The notes under the pieces were generated by a model. That model had not been told where the DNA came from. It ran no database searches and saw nothing but the letters and a program-made list of their open reading frames with translations. DNA of 64,000 bases from Pegea sp. RAD2-039 (taxonomy: Eukaryota > Chordata > Thaliacea > Salpida > Salpidae): NCBI GenBank assembly GCA_034620365.1, contig JAQGEQ010000263.1, positions 1 to 64,000 of the forward strand, given 5' to 3'. A program made the translations under genes and the position numbers. How positions within the stretch are numbered: the first letter of the stretch is position 1; every line of letters begins with the position of its first letter. This document shows positions 23,511 through 37,000 of the stretch, one piece after another.

Positions 23511-24470
23511 GTCAGATAAATGTATGTGATATGTATATAAATAAATATATAAATAAATATACCAAATTAATAATATATAATAAATAATAATAAGTAAAAA
23601 TATAAATAAATACACCACAAAAGTTAATCACAGCTTATTAGCAGCTTTTCAAAAATGTGTATCCACCAAAGTTTTATAAAAGATTTTTACTGTCACCAAC
23701 TACAATATATAATATTTATATAATAGACATTTCACTTCTTAGAAATAACTTTATCAGAACTTATAAGCACTTATTCAAATAGAACCTATAACCTGAAACT
23801 TATTCAAATAGAATTATCTTTTGCTTATGTTGAAATTCTGTAATTAAGACTTTCACTGTTCAGTTTTATGCACTCTTCTTGTTGACAGATCGTTATAAGA
23901 GCTGTATGAATTTTTATCTAGCTATTCCTTTTTAGTAAAAATAGTTGAGAATAAAAAAATATTTAAATCTTTTTCAACAAAAGTACTTTTATGTCTTCCT
24001 CTATGAATAACTCCTAACTCAGAAAAACTAAGTTAAATGTAACTACTAGTTGCTTTCAAAAATGATACCAAATGTAGAACCGTTCAGTTTATTATCTTGA
24101 TCTTACAAAAACTCAGTTATATTCGAAAAGAAAAAAATTGATATCTACTTTATAACACAACAAATCAACACTTGAAGTAATTATCATGAGAACACGTTAT
24201 CAGAAAGTTAATTTATAAGCGCCTTGATATGAGCAAACTTCTTGATTAAGAAATGATAAACGCTGATTTTAAACTCAAGAAAAAACATGATATGAAAGAT
24301 TAGATGTAAACAATTGCTAACTTTGAAAATACTATTTGATTACAGAATGATTTTTTTAAAATTAATACATAAGACAGTTAGAAGATATTTTCGAAAGGAA
24401 CATTTTTTAATAATTAATTTTGTGCTTAATATCATATACACAACTTCAAAAATTATTGAAAAATAAGTTG
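23511..24470. other. Spacer between CR1 5' end and copy 2 3' end
   Basis: AT-rich copy of 9,106-10,127 with a ~70-bp deletion near 24,260. No gene. Confidence 0.6.
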
Positions 24471-27400
24471 TTACTCAATACAACGAAGTAATTCTAAACC
24501 GATTGCTTTTGCCATTGGAGGTGGAAATGATCTTTCAATTTGAGAATATTTCTCAGCGACAGTTCCACAAAATCTATAATAATCAGGGAATCCTCGGAAA
24601 CGCGCACACTCTCTTATAGACACTACACGAGGTTGATCAGGATGTAAAAGTTTTCCTTCTATAGGAGAAGCTAATACAGTTTCATAGAGGCCGTCCAGAG
24701 GCATTCGTCCATAAAAGCCAGGTGAATCATCAAATAAACTAAAGGAACTCTTTGACAAAGGCCAGGGATAAATAAGATCAAGGCTTTTATAATCTTTGTC
24801 ACTATCTTGACCATCTTGGACACTTTTACTTCCTTTCCCTTTCTTCTTTTTTCTATTGTTCATAGATCTATATCGGTAGTCGAGCTCAAACAAACGGGAT
24901 CCTTTTTTTAATACTATTCGTTTGCGAGATAAATCTTTAGAGTGACTTTCAGTGGTCCGAGGAGTATTATCAGAACTTGATTGATCCAACAATGCAATAG
25001 TTCGACTGTAATGATCAGTTAAGACATCAGAATGACTTCTAATATTTTGCTGAAACGATGTCTGTGGTTTCATCGAATAATCCATCGCTTGATTACTTTC
25101 GTTGCTAGTCAAAGATAAGTCAGTAGTAATCTTAGGAAGATCACTAATCGTGTCTCTCACTGTTATCTGTCTAAATGGCGCGTTTTCCAACTTATTAAAA
25201 CTACTTTGATGAACTCTTTCATCGATATCAATTTCGTGGTTTTTTTTATGAAACGTATATAAGGGTGCAGGATAAGAAGGAAGCTTCTCTCCTGGAGCAG
25301 CAGCAAGAATGACCAGGCTGTAAAGTGATTCAGCTACACCATAGTGTCCAGCTTCCAGTAAACCGTAGGAACACTGATACCCAAAACGCAGCAGCACAGC
25401 CATTACGGCTTCCAGAACATTTCCATTACAGCAGCTCCTTATCCGATTAGAACTTTGGAGAATTATGAAGCGAGGACGGTAGTAGTCACAAAAAGATAGA
25501 AATCCTGAAATGAATCCCTCATCTCGTCTTACATCTTGCTCTGTGTCAGACGTTTTATCTGTTCCGTAGTAACCGTGATAAAACAGCACTCCACAAAGCA
25601 ACTCTACCTCTCCTTTACGAGGATATCGTTTCTTCCTTTTTTCTGAATCTGAATAGAGATCCTTTAAAATGGCTGTACTACCTTGTGTAAAGACTTTGGC
25701 TTGTGGGTTGTTTATTTTATAAGATTCAGTTGAACTTGATTTATTCTGAACAGCCCACTTTAAATCTGCAACACCTGATTGCTTTAATCCCTCTGACAAA
25801 CCACCACAGCCACCAAATACTTCCATTGTTGCCAACTTCCTGAAAGATGTCTTCTTTGGTCTTGCGGATGACGAACTTTTCTCATGCTTTTGTAAGTTGG
25901 CGAACCTTTTACTTTTGACATTAAACTTCTGTTTATAGTAAAAGCTGGGTTCCATCATTTGCTCTCTCTCGTCGTATATCTCATCTTCCTTGCTGTATCT
26001 GACCGAACATTTCCTTAGAATATCCGTTTCTTTAACCTCTTCCAATTCATCACTCCAAAACACTTCATTAATTCCTTTTGTGACGTAATCTTTTGCTTGC
26101 AAGGATGTATCTTCTGGACGAAAGAACTTTCTAACCATAATTGTTGTTTCATCTTTGTTATCATTGACTCGGATAGATTCAATTCTTCCAATTTGAAACG
26201 GTTCAATGACACCACAATCATTTTTGTCGACAAATTCTTTGTGAAGTTTCAGGTTTTGCAAAGAATTAGGTTGATTGGGCGAAGATTTTGGTTTTAAGAA
26301 CACCGAATCATTGAGAAAAATTTCCTCTCCACCGATTCGGATACCTTTACAAGAAAAGATCTTTCTTGGAAGAGATGGAAATCTAGTTCTAAAAAATTTT
26401 GTTCTTTTCTTCCATCTTTCATTAGACTTTTGCCTGCACAGAAAACAATCGATACCTTCTTCATCTAGTGGTTCTTGAGTTAGATTAGGTAAGTCTTCAA
26501 ACCTTCCACTTTTAATATTAAGAAATTTCTGAACGAAATATTTCTTATTTCTTGAGAGCTGGTAAGGTAAGTCTATAGTATCATTCAAAGCTTGTGGTTC
26601 CAAAATTTCTACTGTAACTTTTTTCACCTTATCTGTTAACATCACCTCAGAACATTTGTCAGTGAAATAAAACTCTCTTGGGTCGCCCAAAACAGATAAG
26701 AATGTCTGTTGGGATGGAACCATCCGAATAAAATGGGCATAGATTGGCTTTCTTTCATAAAGCTCATAAAAAAATTCATCCAATTCATCTTCAAACGTTT
26801 GTAGAATGTATCCAAATATTCCATTATTGCCATCTTTTGTTGTGGGAATGAAGATACAATCGCCTACTTTTAAAGATCGAGGATCCATTATATCATCTGC
26901 TGTTGATGAAATTCGAAAAAGTTCCAAATTGTTTGCTGTGTTTCGTCTGCTCGTAAACAATGTAAGAAACTATTTAGTATCTTGATAAATATTAAACTAT
27001 ATTAAGGAAACAAATTTGTTAAAATTTGAAAAAGATGCTGTAATGTTCGATTATTTCTCTGATAAAGTTATATAAATATAATCTTAAAAATAAATTAGAT
27101 TATTTCAAAAATAATGAAAGAGTTACCGATCAGCGAAATCTTCTACTGCAGAAGTATTTAAGTTCAAAGTTGAAACTAACTCCTTCATATCCGAAAAGAA
27201 TATTTGCTTAGCATATTTCTGTGAAAATTAAATAAAGGTTGATGGCTGATATATGTCATTATGTTTTAGATATTAGATCTTTTTACCTTCTTGTTTATGA
27301 GATTTTTTTTCAATGCTTTAGCCGGGATACGTCTTCGATTTGTAGTTTTTGCTTCACTAAAATCGATCAAACTTTGGATGGAAAGATGCGCCAAAAACTT

Positions 27401-29013
27401 CTTACTTTTTGTTTGGAGCTAAAATAGAATTTAAACAATTATTAATAGAGTTTCAACCTTACTATGTAAAGATTCCAGATATAAACTTTGAAAAGTTTCT
27501 ATATATTTTTGGTCTAACAGAATCTATCATCAAAGTTAAAATTATTCAGTTAAATCTCAATTCTAATTTCTATATTTATAACTTTTTAAATCTAAATTAG
27601 AATCAGAAAAAAAAGAAATAAAAAAGATGCTACCTGATCGACTACAAACTGAGCATGTTTGCGAAGATGCTTTTCACCTAGACTTTTGAGCGTCCAAGAT
27701 GCACTAACATCCTGAGATTCTAAGCTTAAAAGAAGATCCTCATAGGTTGCTTCTCCATTTCCATCTTCTTTAAGAAACTCAATAATTTTATTTGCCAAAT
27801 AAAACTTTTCTTCCATAGCTCGAAATTGGTCCAGGTATTCATTTGAAGGCTTTTTAATTGTATACAAAGCATATTCAGTTGACAGCACAACACATAGTTG
27901 CTTCTGTTCATCACCAGAATCTATTAGAAAAAATCATTTGTGATTGAAGTTCATTTACCAATAACAAAAATTGTAATTAGTTAAGTTTTAAAAGTATTAC
28001 TAATTTCAACTCAAAATGAATATAGCTATTTAATATGATACAATTTTATTTTACAACTTTTTTAAACTTTAATTTAAATAAATTTTATACCTTGACGTTC
28101 CCAACTTAAAATTGGACCAATTTTTACTGGACTTCCTTTCTTTGAAAAATCAGCATCCACAAGATTATACAATTCACCAGTTGCATAGATCATAGCATTT
28201 CTTTCCAGTAAACCTTCAATGGCGCAAGCATGTTTTTTCTCACAAAATATAGTAAAATCTGAAAATAGTAGATGTTATCTTTATGTTGTTGGTAAAGATT
28301 GAAAGTAGGTACCATTTATTATATATTGCAGTTCAACTTGTTCTCCACCTTTGTTCAGTTCTTCATCAGTAACTACTACAAACTCATCTTTATACTTCTT
28401 TGTAGGAGTATATCTTTCAAGATGACGCAGTTCTTGATTACAGACGTCGCATCTTTGTGCAAATATTTTTGCAAACTTTTGAAAATGAAAATCAAATTAT
28501 TATTTCATCAGTTAATAGAAAAACTAAGCAAGATACTTAATCAAATAAAAGTTAATGATGTCTTACAAACTAATAGTAGTTCAAATGAAACATCAATATT
28601 TTGATCTATAAATGTTTACAGTTTTATATGAGAAACTAATTTGTATAAATTAAAACTTTTATGCTTGCTTACTTCTGTTTCGTCGTTTTCTTCCATTTTC
28701 ACTGTAGGATTCGTCTGCATAAAAAGTATTTTAATTTTTATATTCAAATTCAAGAGTTACACTCTAGTGATTTTTCTTATATAATCGTCACATCATAGCA
28801 ATCTAATAGTTGGAGTTTATTTGGGTCAAATTAAGGTTTATCTACTCTCAAATTGGTTTTAAAAAATGGAGAGTTATTTTCTTATTTAAATATTTCAAGA
28901 CTTTAAAATATTAAAATCCTTTTTTTTTAAACTGATTTTCTTACATCATTAGGTGAGCTTGAGCTCGAAATTGATCCGCTTGAAGATGTTAGAACTTGAT
29001 TCTTTTTCTCCAT
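24471..29013 (-). CDS. DNMT1-like pseudoenzyme, copy 2 (eight exons, with original start)
   Basis: The most complete copy. Exons: 29,013-28,945 (ATG, MEKKNQVLTSSSGS, serine-rich), 28,714-28,673, 28,475-28,313, 28,258-28,091, 27,920-27,634, 27,418-27,287, 27,218-27,127, 26,946-24,471. Phases agree throughout, giving 1,142 aa. The third exon has ATA where copies 1 and 3 have ATG, so exon 1 supplies the start. RFTS ~38-290 begins with a canonical-looking RCDVCNQELRHLERY. BAH1 is shorter than in copies 1 and 3 (YILQTFEDELDEFFYELYE). The methyltransferase scaffold is retained (EVFGGCGG, CDYYRPRF, LAAAPGEKL, VVSIRECARFRGFPD). Motif IV is LFYH, VI is QSS, VIII is ESLYS and X is ERSF, so it is catalytically dead like the others. 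The target-recognition region is long and basic (NRKKKKGKGSK). No CXXC. It diverges from copies 1 and 3 much more than they do from each other. Confidence 0.9.
28945..29013 (-). CDS. Coding exon 1 of copy 2, missing from copies 0, 1 and 3
   Basis: Twenty-three codons, ATG to ...SSSSPND, then GTAAGA donor. The ~300 bases around it (about 28,745-29,040) are absent from the matching places at 118-160, 14,530-14,570 and 33,750-33,800, where the flanks join directly. The deletion is shared by three loci and so predates their duplication. Confidence 0.7.
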
Positions 29014-31044
29014 TCTCAGTCTTTAAAATAGTTTTTGATTAAAAATTGATTTTTAATTTTTAGTGCCATAGAGATATAGCCAAAGGAAAGTTAAATTAAA
29101 CCATATTTTTAAATATTTATTTTACCATTGATTTTAAGAACCAATAGTCTAGCTTAAATTTGATAAAAACCAACTTTATTTAATTGTTTATTTCATACAA
29201 TTTACGTTTTTCACATTTATCAAATACCAATCTCAAACCTTATAGTTAAGTTGCTTCCAATTGAATTTTTAAAACAAAACACTTGAAATAATCTTATCTA
29301 TTTGATAAAGTATCCTACAAATAGAATAAAATTAAATTAATAAATAGTAAAAAACATTTGCTTCATAAGTATAAGTTATTATTCTGATATTAAATATATC
29401 ATTTTTCAAATATATTTCAAGAATAACTTAAATTATATCATTGTTGATTTCATGATAATAAAATTTTAGAAAATCTTTTTTGCCTGCCTATTTAAATATA
29501 AGTCCTTTAAATTTTGGACAAATTAGTAATATTTGAGAATAATTAAATAATTTAAATATAAATATAATTCGCTTGTGTATACCCTAATTTAACAAATAGT
29601 TATATAGTATAATTTGCTTGTGTATATTCTTATAAAAAAAATAACTCCCTTTTGTAGCAAAACTGAATGTTTAAAGAATCTTTGCTTATGCTGAAATCTA
29701 ACTTGGCAAAATACTTTCTGTCACATAGAAACTGCTTAAATTTAATCTACTACAAAGATATACAACAATTCTACAGATATTTATAAAAAATATATTAATT
29801 TGTGGTGATGGTCTCAAACACTATATTAGTTTCTTTAATTCAAAACTGTAACTTGAGCTATAAAACTTATTTGGTACTAGCTACAAGGGTTTCTTATATT
29901 TTTTCACTAAAACTACATTTTTTATGAAATTGCAAAGACATAGTGAAAGTTCTGATAATATTTTATATTAAAAGAAAAACAATTTCAAAAAGACCTTCTT
30001 TAACAATAAAACAGATAGAGATAATGAAACAACTTTATTTTTTTTGTCAACAAAATAATTTATTTTTTAAAATATTTAATTAACTTCTTGACTTACAAAA
30101 ATTACAAAAACTTTGATACTTAAGTTTTCTTAAAAAATTTTTCACTAAATTTAAAAAGACAATACTAATATTTATAAACACTAAACAACATACTAAACAA
30201 ATGTTCAAAGTCAATAACTTTTACTCTAATCGTAAAATGAATTTGAAAAATACTAAAATTGTCCATGACTTTTAACGGGGATAGAAAATATTCAAAGTGA
30301 TTAAACAAAAAGATAAGAGCTGACACAGAAATGAAAAAAAGAGTTCTTTTTTTAAATTTTTTGTTGAAAACTATTTAGAAATCTCTTGTATACTTCATAA
30401 TATCAACTTTTCTAATTATTTTTTTTTAAATAAACAAACACTAAATGAAATAAACAAACTTAACCTTCTTAAGAATTTTTAAAGTCTAATAAAATAATTA
30501 CAGCTTTAATCTGATAAACTGAACCTCGAAACATCTAATTTTAAAATTGCCTTACATCTATAAAAGCAAGTGGATGTCTATATAGGGCAAGAAAACCTTT
30601 TTAAATAATTTCAGGGTCATTAGTTTAATCTTTAAGACAACTTGAAGCTAAAATAGATTTCTCGCTTTTTATCTACCAGCCACTAAACATTAAAAAACGT
30701 GCGAACGTCGGGGTAAAAACTAACCTGACATTTCGTTTGCCTTGAAACTTAATTAAAAGCTCATTTTATATAAACAAAATTAAGGACTCTATAAAAACCT
30801 TGAGTCTTAAGGCTCGCTCAATAACACTAAAACCAATGACCTTGTAAATACAAACAATCTAACCTAAGCGGGAAACAAGTGGGGTAATATGCCTAAGGTT
30901 AATTTAATTCTAATTACATTTACGCATGCGGTAAGATGATTATCTGGTACAAATTGAAATATGCCATATTCTCCGAAATTAAATAATAGGAAAGTAAACA
31001 ACCAGACCCAATATTGGGTCCTTATCGAAAATCGACGCATTATG
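29014..31044. other. Spacer between divergently oriented copies 2 and 3
   Basis: From 29,040 to about 30,150 this is a diverged direct relative of 120-1,280. From about 30,150 to 31,040 it is found nowhere else in the window. It is less AT-rich near 30,680-30,960 and contains GCGAACGTCGGGG and ACGCATGCGG (30,921-30,932). It lies upstream of copy 2, so it is the best place to look for the promoter. No gene seen. Confidence 0.5.
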
Positions 31045-32256
31045 TATTTATTTATTACAATAAATGTAAAGGAGGGTGCCTGAAGAGAGCACTGCTCGCT
31101 AACACAAATAACATCTATTAAGTTAGAAACCTAGAAAGCAAACGATGTAACACGTGGCATTTCGGTAGTCCTCAAAACAGAAAACATTGAACAATTTCAT
31201 ATAATAATAAAAAATAGAGAAAATAATCACAGTTTATAAATGGCAGTGTTGGCAATATTAAAACGGTTAAACTTTTGCTTGAACAACGCGAGTGATTCTG
31301 ATATGACAATGTCTGATGGCTGCTGGTTCCATGAACTATTTGTGCTGTATGAGAAAAAAATCAATCTGATTAATGTACCAGGTGATATGGGCTTATTAAG
31401 ATGTAATATGTATTGACTGAGTTGATATCAAATGAGGAAACGACTAGCGGAAAAGAAAGCATCGAATTTAAGGTCAATTAAATTGTGGATAATTTTAAAA
31501 ATAAGAATAAAGTCGAATTTAATCCGCTGAATTTCCAAAGTATTTAAATTGAAGAAGCTGAGACGATGTTTATAACTATCGTATTTAATATTAAGTTTCC
31601 TGCATACTAATCTCGTAAATGTTGCCTGCACCGATTCGATTTTTTTATATCACTAACTTGATATGGCATCCATGTACTAAGATTGTATTCAAGAATTAGA
31701 CGTACGTACAATTTGAAAAGATTGATAAAAAAGTATAGATCTTTAGAATTAAAGGTCTTTATATTAAGGTAGACAAGTTTGATTGATTTTGCAAAGATTG
31801 GAAACATAATTGTGCCATTTAAAGTCAGAATAATGCAGATGTATACAACAGAAGATATTCGTTGAATAATAAATCCATTGATGGAAAATAGTTCAAGGAA
31901 TTTGCAGCTGGTTTACAAGAAAAGTTATAAGTTCAGACTTTGTGGGCTGGATTCTGAGCTGCCAATTCATAGACCAGTTTTCTACAATGTTTAGTGCAGT
32001 TTGAAGTTTTGAAGGATTACAAGATAATAGCTTGATGTCATCTGCATACACAAACACTCTGACATCATCTACTGCTACTAATCTTCTGATGAGGTCTTCA
32101 ATGAAAATTAAAAAGAGAAGGGGACCCAGAACAGAACCTTGAGGAACACCACTAGTGATTTGACTAGAAGTAGATAAAGATCTTTTTACACGAGTCTGTT
32201 GGGTTCTACATGATAAGTAATCTTCAATCCACCTTAAGATAAAACTGTTTAATTTC
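31045..32256 (-). mobile_element. Degraded CR1 3' fragment (inverted unit)
   Basis: Reverse complement of the fragments at 1,662 and 16,062, with several independent frameshifts. MPYQVSDIK lies within 31,607-31,807 and the following block MQATFTRLVCRKLNIKY at 31,428-31,631. It marks the left edge of the inverted unit. Confidence 0.85.
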
Positions 32257-33810
32257 TAAATACAGTAATGAGTTTGTATTTATCAATCAGTAATATTTAT
32301 CAAACCAATAATAACTAACCTTTCTCAACGCTGAGTAGCACACAAACACTTAAAGTTTTATGTAGTCATCGCAGTTTTTCTATTATTTCTTTTCTAATGT
32401 GGCTTTTTTCTGGATGACCAAACTTGAAGATCACGTGACCGAAAAAATTGTCCTTTTTTCAAATCTAAACCAGTCTCTCAATTTAGCACGACAATTTCAT
32501 GTCTGTCTGTTTCTTACATAGTTAACACTAAATTGTCGTTTCGAGTTCTAGATATTCTTTGCTGATCTCTTATTTCTCTGTCTGCTTTATATATTATATT
32601 ATTTTTTATTAAATTTTACCGATCTTGAATATTTTCTTTACTTTTTTGAAATATAGTGGTAATTTCTGTGAGAAAATTTAAGTATCAAAGTTTTTGTAAT
32701 TTTTGTAAGTCAAGAATTAATTGGAAATTATGGAAATGTTTTAAAAAATAAATTAATTTGTTGACCAAAAATATAAAAGATTAAAGTTTTTTGACTATTT
32801 CTATCTGTTTTATTGTTAAAAGAGGTCTTTTTGAAATTGTTTTATTTTAATATAAATTATTATCAGAGCTTTCATCATATCTTTGCAATTTCATAAGTAA
32901 TGTAGTTTCAGTGAAAAAATATAAGAAACCCTTGTAGTTAGTACCAAATAAGTTTTATAGCTAAAGTTACAGTTTTGAATTAAAGAAACTAATATAGTGT
33001 TTGAGACCACCACCAGAAGTTTATACATTTTTTATAAATATCTGTAAAATTGTTGTATATCTATTTAGTAGATTACATTTAAACAACTTTCATTTTATGT
33101 AAGAGAAAGTATTTTGCCAAGTTAGATTTCAGCATAAGCAAAGATTCTTTAAACATTCAGTTTTGGTACAAAAGGAAGTTAGTTTTTTTATAAGAATATA
33201 CACAAGCAAAGTCTACTATATAACTATTTGTTAAATCAGGGTGTTACATAAACAAATTATGTTTAAATTATTTAATTATTCTCAAATATTACGAGTTTGT
33301 CCAAATTTAAAGGACTTATATTAAGAGGCAGGCAAAAGATTTTATAAAATATTCTCATCATAAAATCAGCAGTGATATAATTTAAGTCAAAATAATGTTC
33401 TTGAAATATATTTGAAAAATGATATATTTAATATCAGAATAATAACTTATGAAATTATTAGCAAATGTTTTTTACTATTTATTAATATAATCTTATTCGT
33501 TTTGTAGGATACTTTATCAAATATATAAGATTATATAAAGATTTTTGTTGAAAAATCCAATTTGAAGCAACTTAACTATAAGGTTTGAGATTGGTATTTG
33601 ATAAATGTGAAAAATGTAAATTGTGTGAAATAAACAATTAAATAAAGTTAATTTTTATCAAATTTAAGCTAGACTATTGGTTCTTAAAATCAATGGTAAA
33701 AAATATATATCTAAAAATATGTTTTGATTTGAATTTCGTTTAACTTCTTTGTGGTATCAAAAATTAAAAATCAATTTTTGATATAAAATTTAAAAATACT
33801 TTTTATGCAG
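32257..33810. other. 5' flank of copy 3, no gene seen
   Basis: Inverted copy of 106-1,660, close in sequence to units 1 and 2. No gene. Confidence 0.6.
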
Positions 33811-33852
33811 ACGAATCTTACAATAAAGATAAAAGAAACCGAAGTAACAGAA
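33811..33852 (+). other. Exon 2 remnant of DNMT1-like copy 3
   Basis: Fourteen open codons after TTTTTATGCAG and before GTAAGC, identical in reading to copies 0 and 1. No ATG; likely untranslated leader. Confidence 0.5.
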
Positions 33853-34058
33853 GTAAGCAAGCATAAAAGTTTTTATTTTCACAAATTAGTTTCTCATATA
33901 AAACTGTAAATATTTATAGATCAAAATATTGATGTTTCATTTGAACTACTATTAGTTTGTAAGACATCATTAACTTTTATTTGATTAAGTATCTTGCTTA
34001 GTTTTTCTATTAACTGATGAAATAATAATTGGATTTTCATTTTCAAAAGCTAGCAAAA

Positions 34059-37000
34059 ATGTTTGCACAAAGATGCGACCTCTGCTATCAAAGACTGCGT
34101 AATGTTGAAAGATATACTCCTACAAAGAAGTATAAAGATGAGTTTGTAGTAGTTACTGATGAAGAACTGAACAAAGGTGGAGAACAAGTTGAACTGCAAT
34201 ATATAATAAATGGTACCTACTTTCAATCTTTACCAACAACATAAAGATAACATCTACTATTTTCAGATTTTACTATATTTTGTGAGAGCAAACATGTTTG
34301 TACCCTTGAAGGTTTACTCGAACGAGATGCTACGATCTATGCAACTGGTGAATTGTATAATCTTGTGGATGCTGATTTTTCAAAGAAAGGAAGTCCAGTA
34401 AAAATTGGTCCAATTTTAAGTTGGGAACGTCAAGGTATAAAATTTATTTAAATAAAAGTTTAAAAAAGTTGTAAAATAAAATTGTATCATATTAAATAGC
34501 TATTTTCATTTTGATTTGAAATTAGTAATACTTTTAAAACTTAACTAATTACAAATTTTGTTATTGGTAAATGAACTTCAATCACAAATGATTTTCTAAT
34601 AGATTCTGGTGATGAACAGAAGCAACTATGTGTTGTGCTGTCAACTGAATATGCTTTGTATACAATTAAAAAGCCTTCAAATGAATACCTGGACCAATTT
34701 CGAGCTATGGAAGAAAAGTTTTATTTGGCAAATAAAATTATTGAGTTTCTTAAGCAAGATGGAAGTGGAGAAGCAACCTATGAAGATCTTCTTGTAAGTT
34801 TAGAATCTCAGGATGTTAGTGCATCTTGGACGCTCAAAAGTCTAGGTGAAGAGCATCTTCGCAAACATGCTCAGTTTGTAGTCGATCAGGTAACATTTTA
34901 TTCATTTTACTATTTTCTGATTCTAATTTATATTTAAAAAGTTATAAATATAGAAAATAGAACTGAGATTTTGCTGAATATTTTTAACACTGATGATAGA
35001 TTCTGTTAGACAAAAAATATATAGAAACTTTTCAAAGTTTATATCTGGAATCTTTACATAGTAAGGTTGAAACTCTATTAATAATTGTTTAAATTCTATT
35101 TTAGCTCCAAACAAAAAGTAAGAAGTTTTTGGCGCATCTTTCCATCCAAAGTTTGATCGATTTTAGTGAAGCAAAAACTACAAATCGAAGACGTATCCCG
35201 ACTAAAGCATTGAAAAAAAATCTCAAAAACCAGAAGGTAATAAGATCTAATATCTAAAACATAATGACATATATCAGCCATCAACCTTTATTACAAGATC
35301 TCACCACAAGGGTTTAATTTTCACAGAAAATTGCTCCAAAATTATTCCGTTCGGATATCAAGGAGTTAGTTTCAACTTTGAACTTAAGTACTTCTGCAGT
35401 AAAAGATTTCACTGATCGGTAACTCTTTCATTATTTTTGAAATAATCTAATTTATTTTTAAGATTATATTTATATAACTTTATCAGAGAAATAATCGAAC
35501 ATTACAGCATCTTTTTCAAATTTTAACAAATTTGTTTCCTTAATATAGTTTAATATTTATGAAGATACTAAATAGTTTCTTACATTGTTTACGAGCAGAC
35601 AGGACACAGCAAACAACTTGGAACTTTCTCGAATTTCATCAACAGCAGATGATATAATGGATCCTCGATCTTTAAAAGTAGGCGATTGTATCTTCATTCC
35701 CAGAACAAGAGATGGCAATAATGGAATCTTTGCTTATATTACACAAACATTTGAAAATGAAGCTGACGAATTTTATTCAGATATTAAATTTTATAATGTT
35801 TATTATCATCATTATGAAAGCAAGCCAATCTATGCCCATATTATTCGGATGATTCCATCACAACAGACATTCTTATCTGTTTTGGGCGACCCCAAAGAGT
35901 TTTATTTCATCGAAGAATGTTCTGTGGTGATCTTAACAGATAAGGTGAAAAAAGTTCCAGTAGAAATTTTGGAACCACAAGCTTTGAATGATACTATAGA
36001 CTTACCTTACCAGCTCTCAAGAAATAAGAAATATTTCGTTCAGAAATTTCTTAATATTAAAAGTGGAAGGTTTGAAGACTTACCTAATCTAACTCAAGAA
36101 CCACTAGATGAAGAAGGTATCGATTGTTTTCTGTGCAGGCAAAAGTCTAATGAAAGATGGAAGAAAAGAACAAAAGTTTTTAGAACTAGATTTCCATCTC
36201 TTCCAAGAAAGATCTTTTCTTGTAAAGGTATCCGAATCGGTGGAGAGGAAATTTATCTCAATGATTCGGTGTTCTTAAACTCAAAATGTCCTCACAATCA
36301 ACCTAACTGGTTTAAAGCAAGAAAAATTCCAAAACTTCACAAGGATTGTGTCAAAAAAAAAGAGTGTGGTGTCATTGAACCGTTTCAAATTGGAAGAATT
36401 GAATCTATCCGAGTCAATGATAACAAAGATGAAACAACAATTATGGTTAGAAAGTTCTTTCGTCCAGAAGATACATCTTTGCAAGCAAAAGATTACGTCA
36501 CAAGAGGAATTAATGAAGTGTTTTGGAGTGATGAATTGGAAGAGGTTAAAGAAACGGATATTCTAAGGAAATGTTCGGTCAGATACAGCAAGGAAGATGA
36601 GATATACGACGAGAGAGAGCAAATGATGGAACCCAGCTTTTACTATAAACAGAAGTTTGATGTAAAAAGCAAAGAGTTTTCTGATTTACTAGAACATGAG
36701 AAAAGTTCGTCATCCGCAAGACCAAGGAAGGCATCTTCCAAGAAGTTGGCAACAATGGAAGTATTTGATGGCTGTGGTGGTTTGTCAGAGGGATTAAAGC
36801 AATCAGGTGTTGCAGATTTAAAGTGGGCTGTTCAGAATAAATCAAGTTCAACTGAATCTTATAAAACAAACAACCCACAAGCCAAAGTCTTTACACAAGG
36901 TAGTACAGCCATTTTAAAGGATCTCTACTCAGATTCAGAAGAAAGGAAGAAGCAATATCCTCGTAAAGGAGAGGTAGAGTTGCTTTGTGGGGGTCTTTTT

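Noticed and set aside
35585-35598. Translation start at 35,585 for copy 3 (and 12,740, 26,960 in the others)
   Set aside because: The codon there is TTG and lies in intron sequence; the acceptor at 35,598 joins in phase to upstream RFTS exons.
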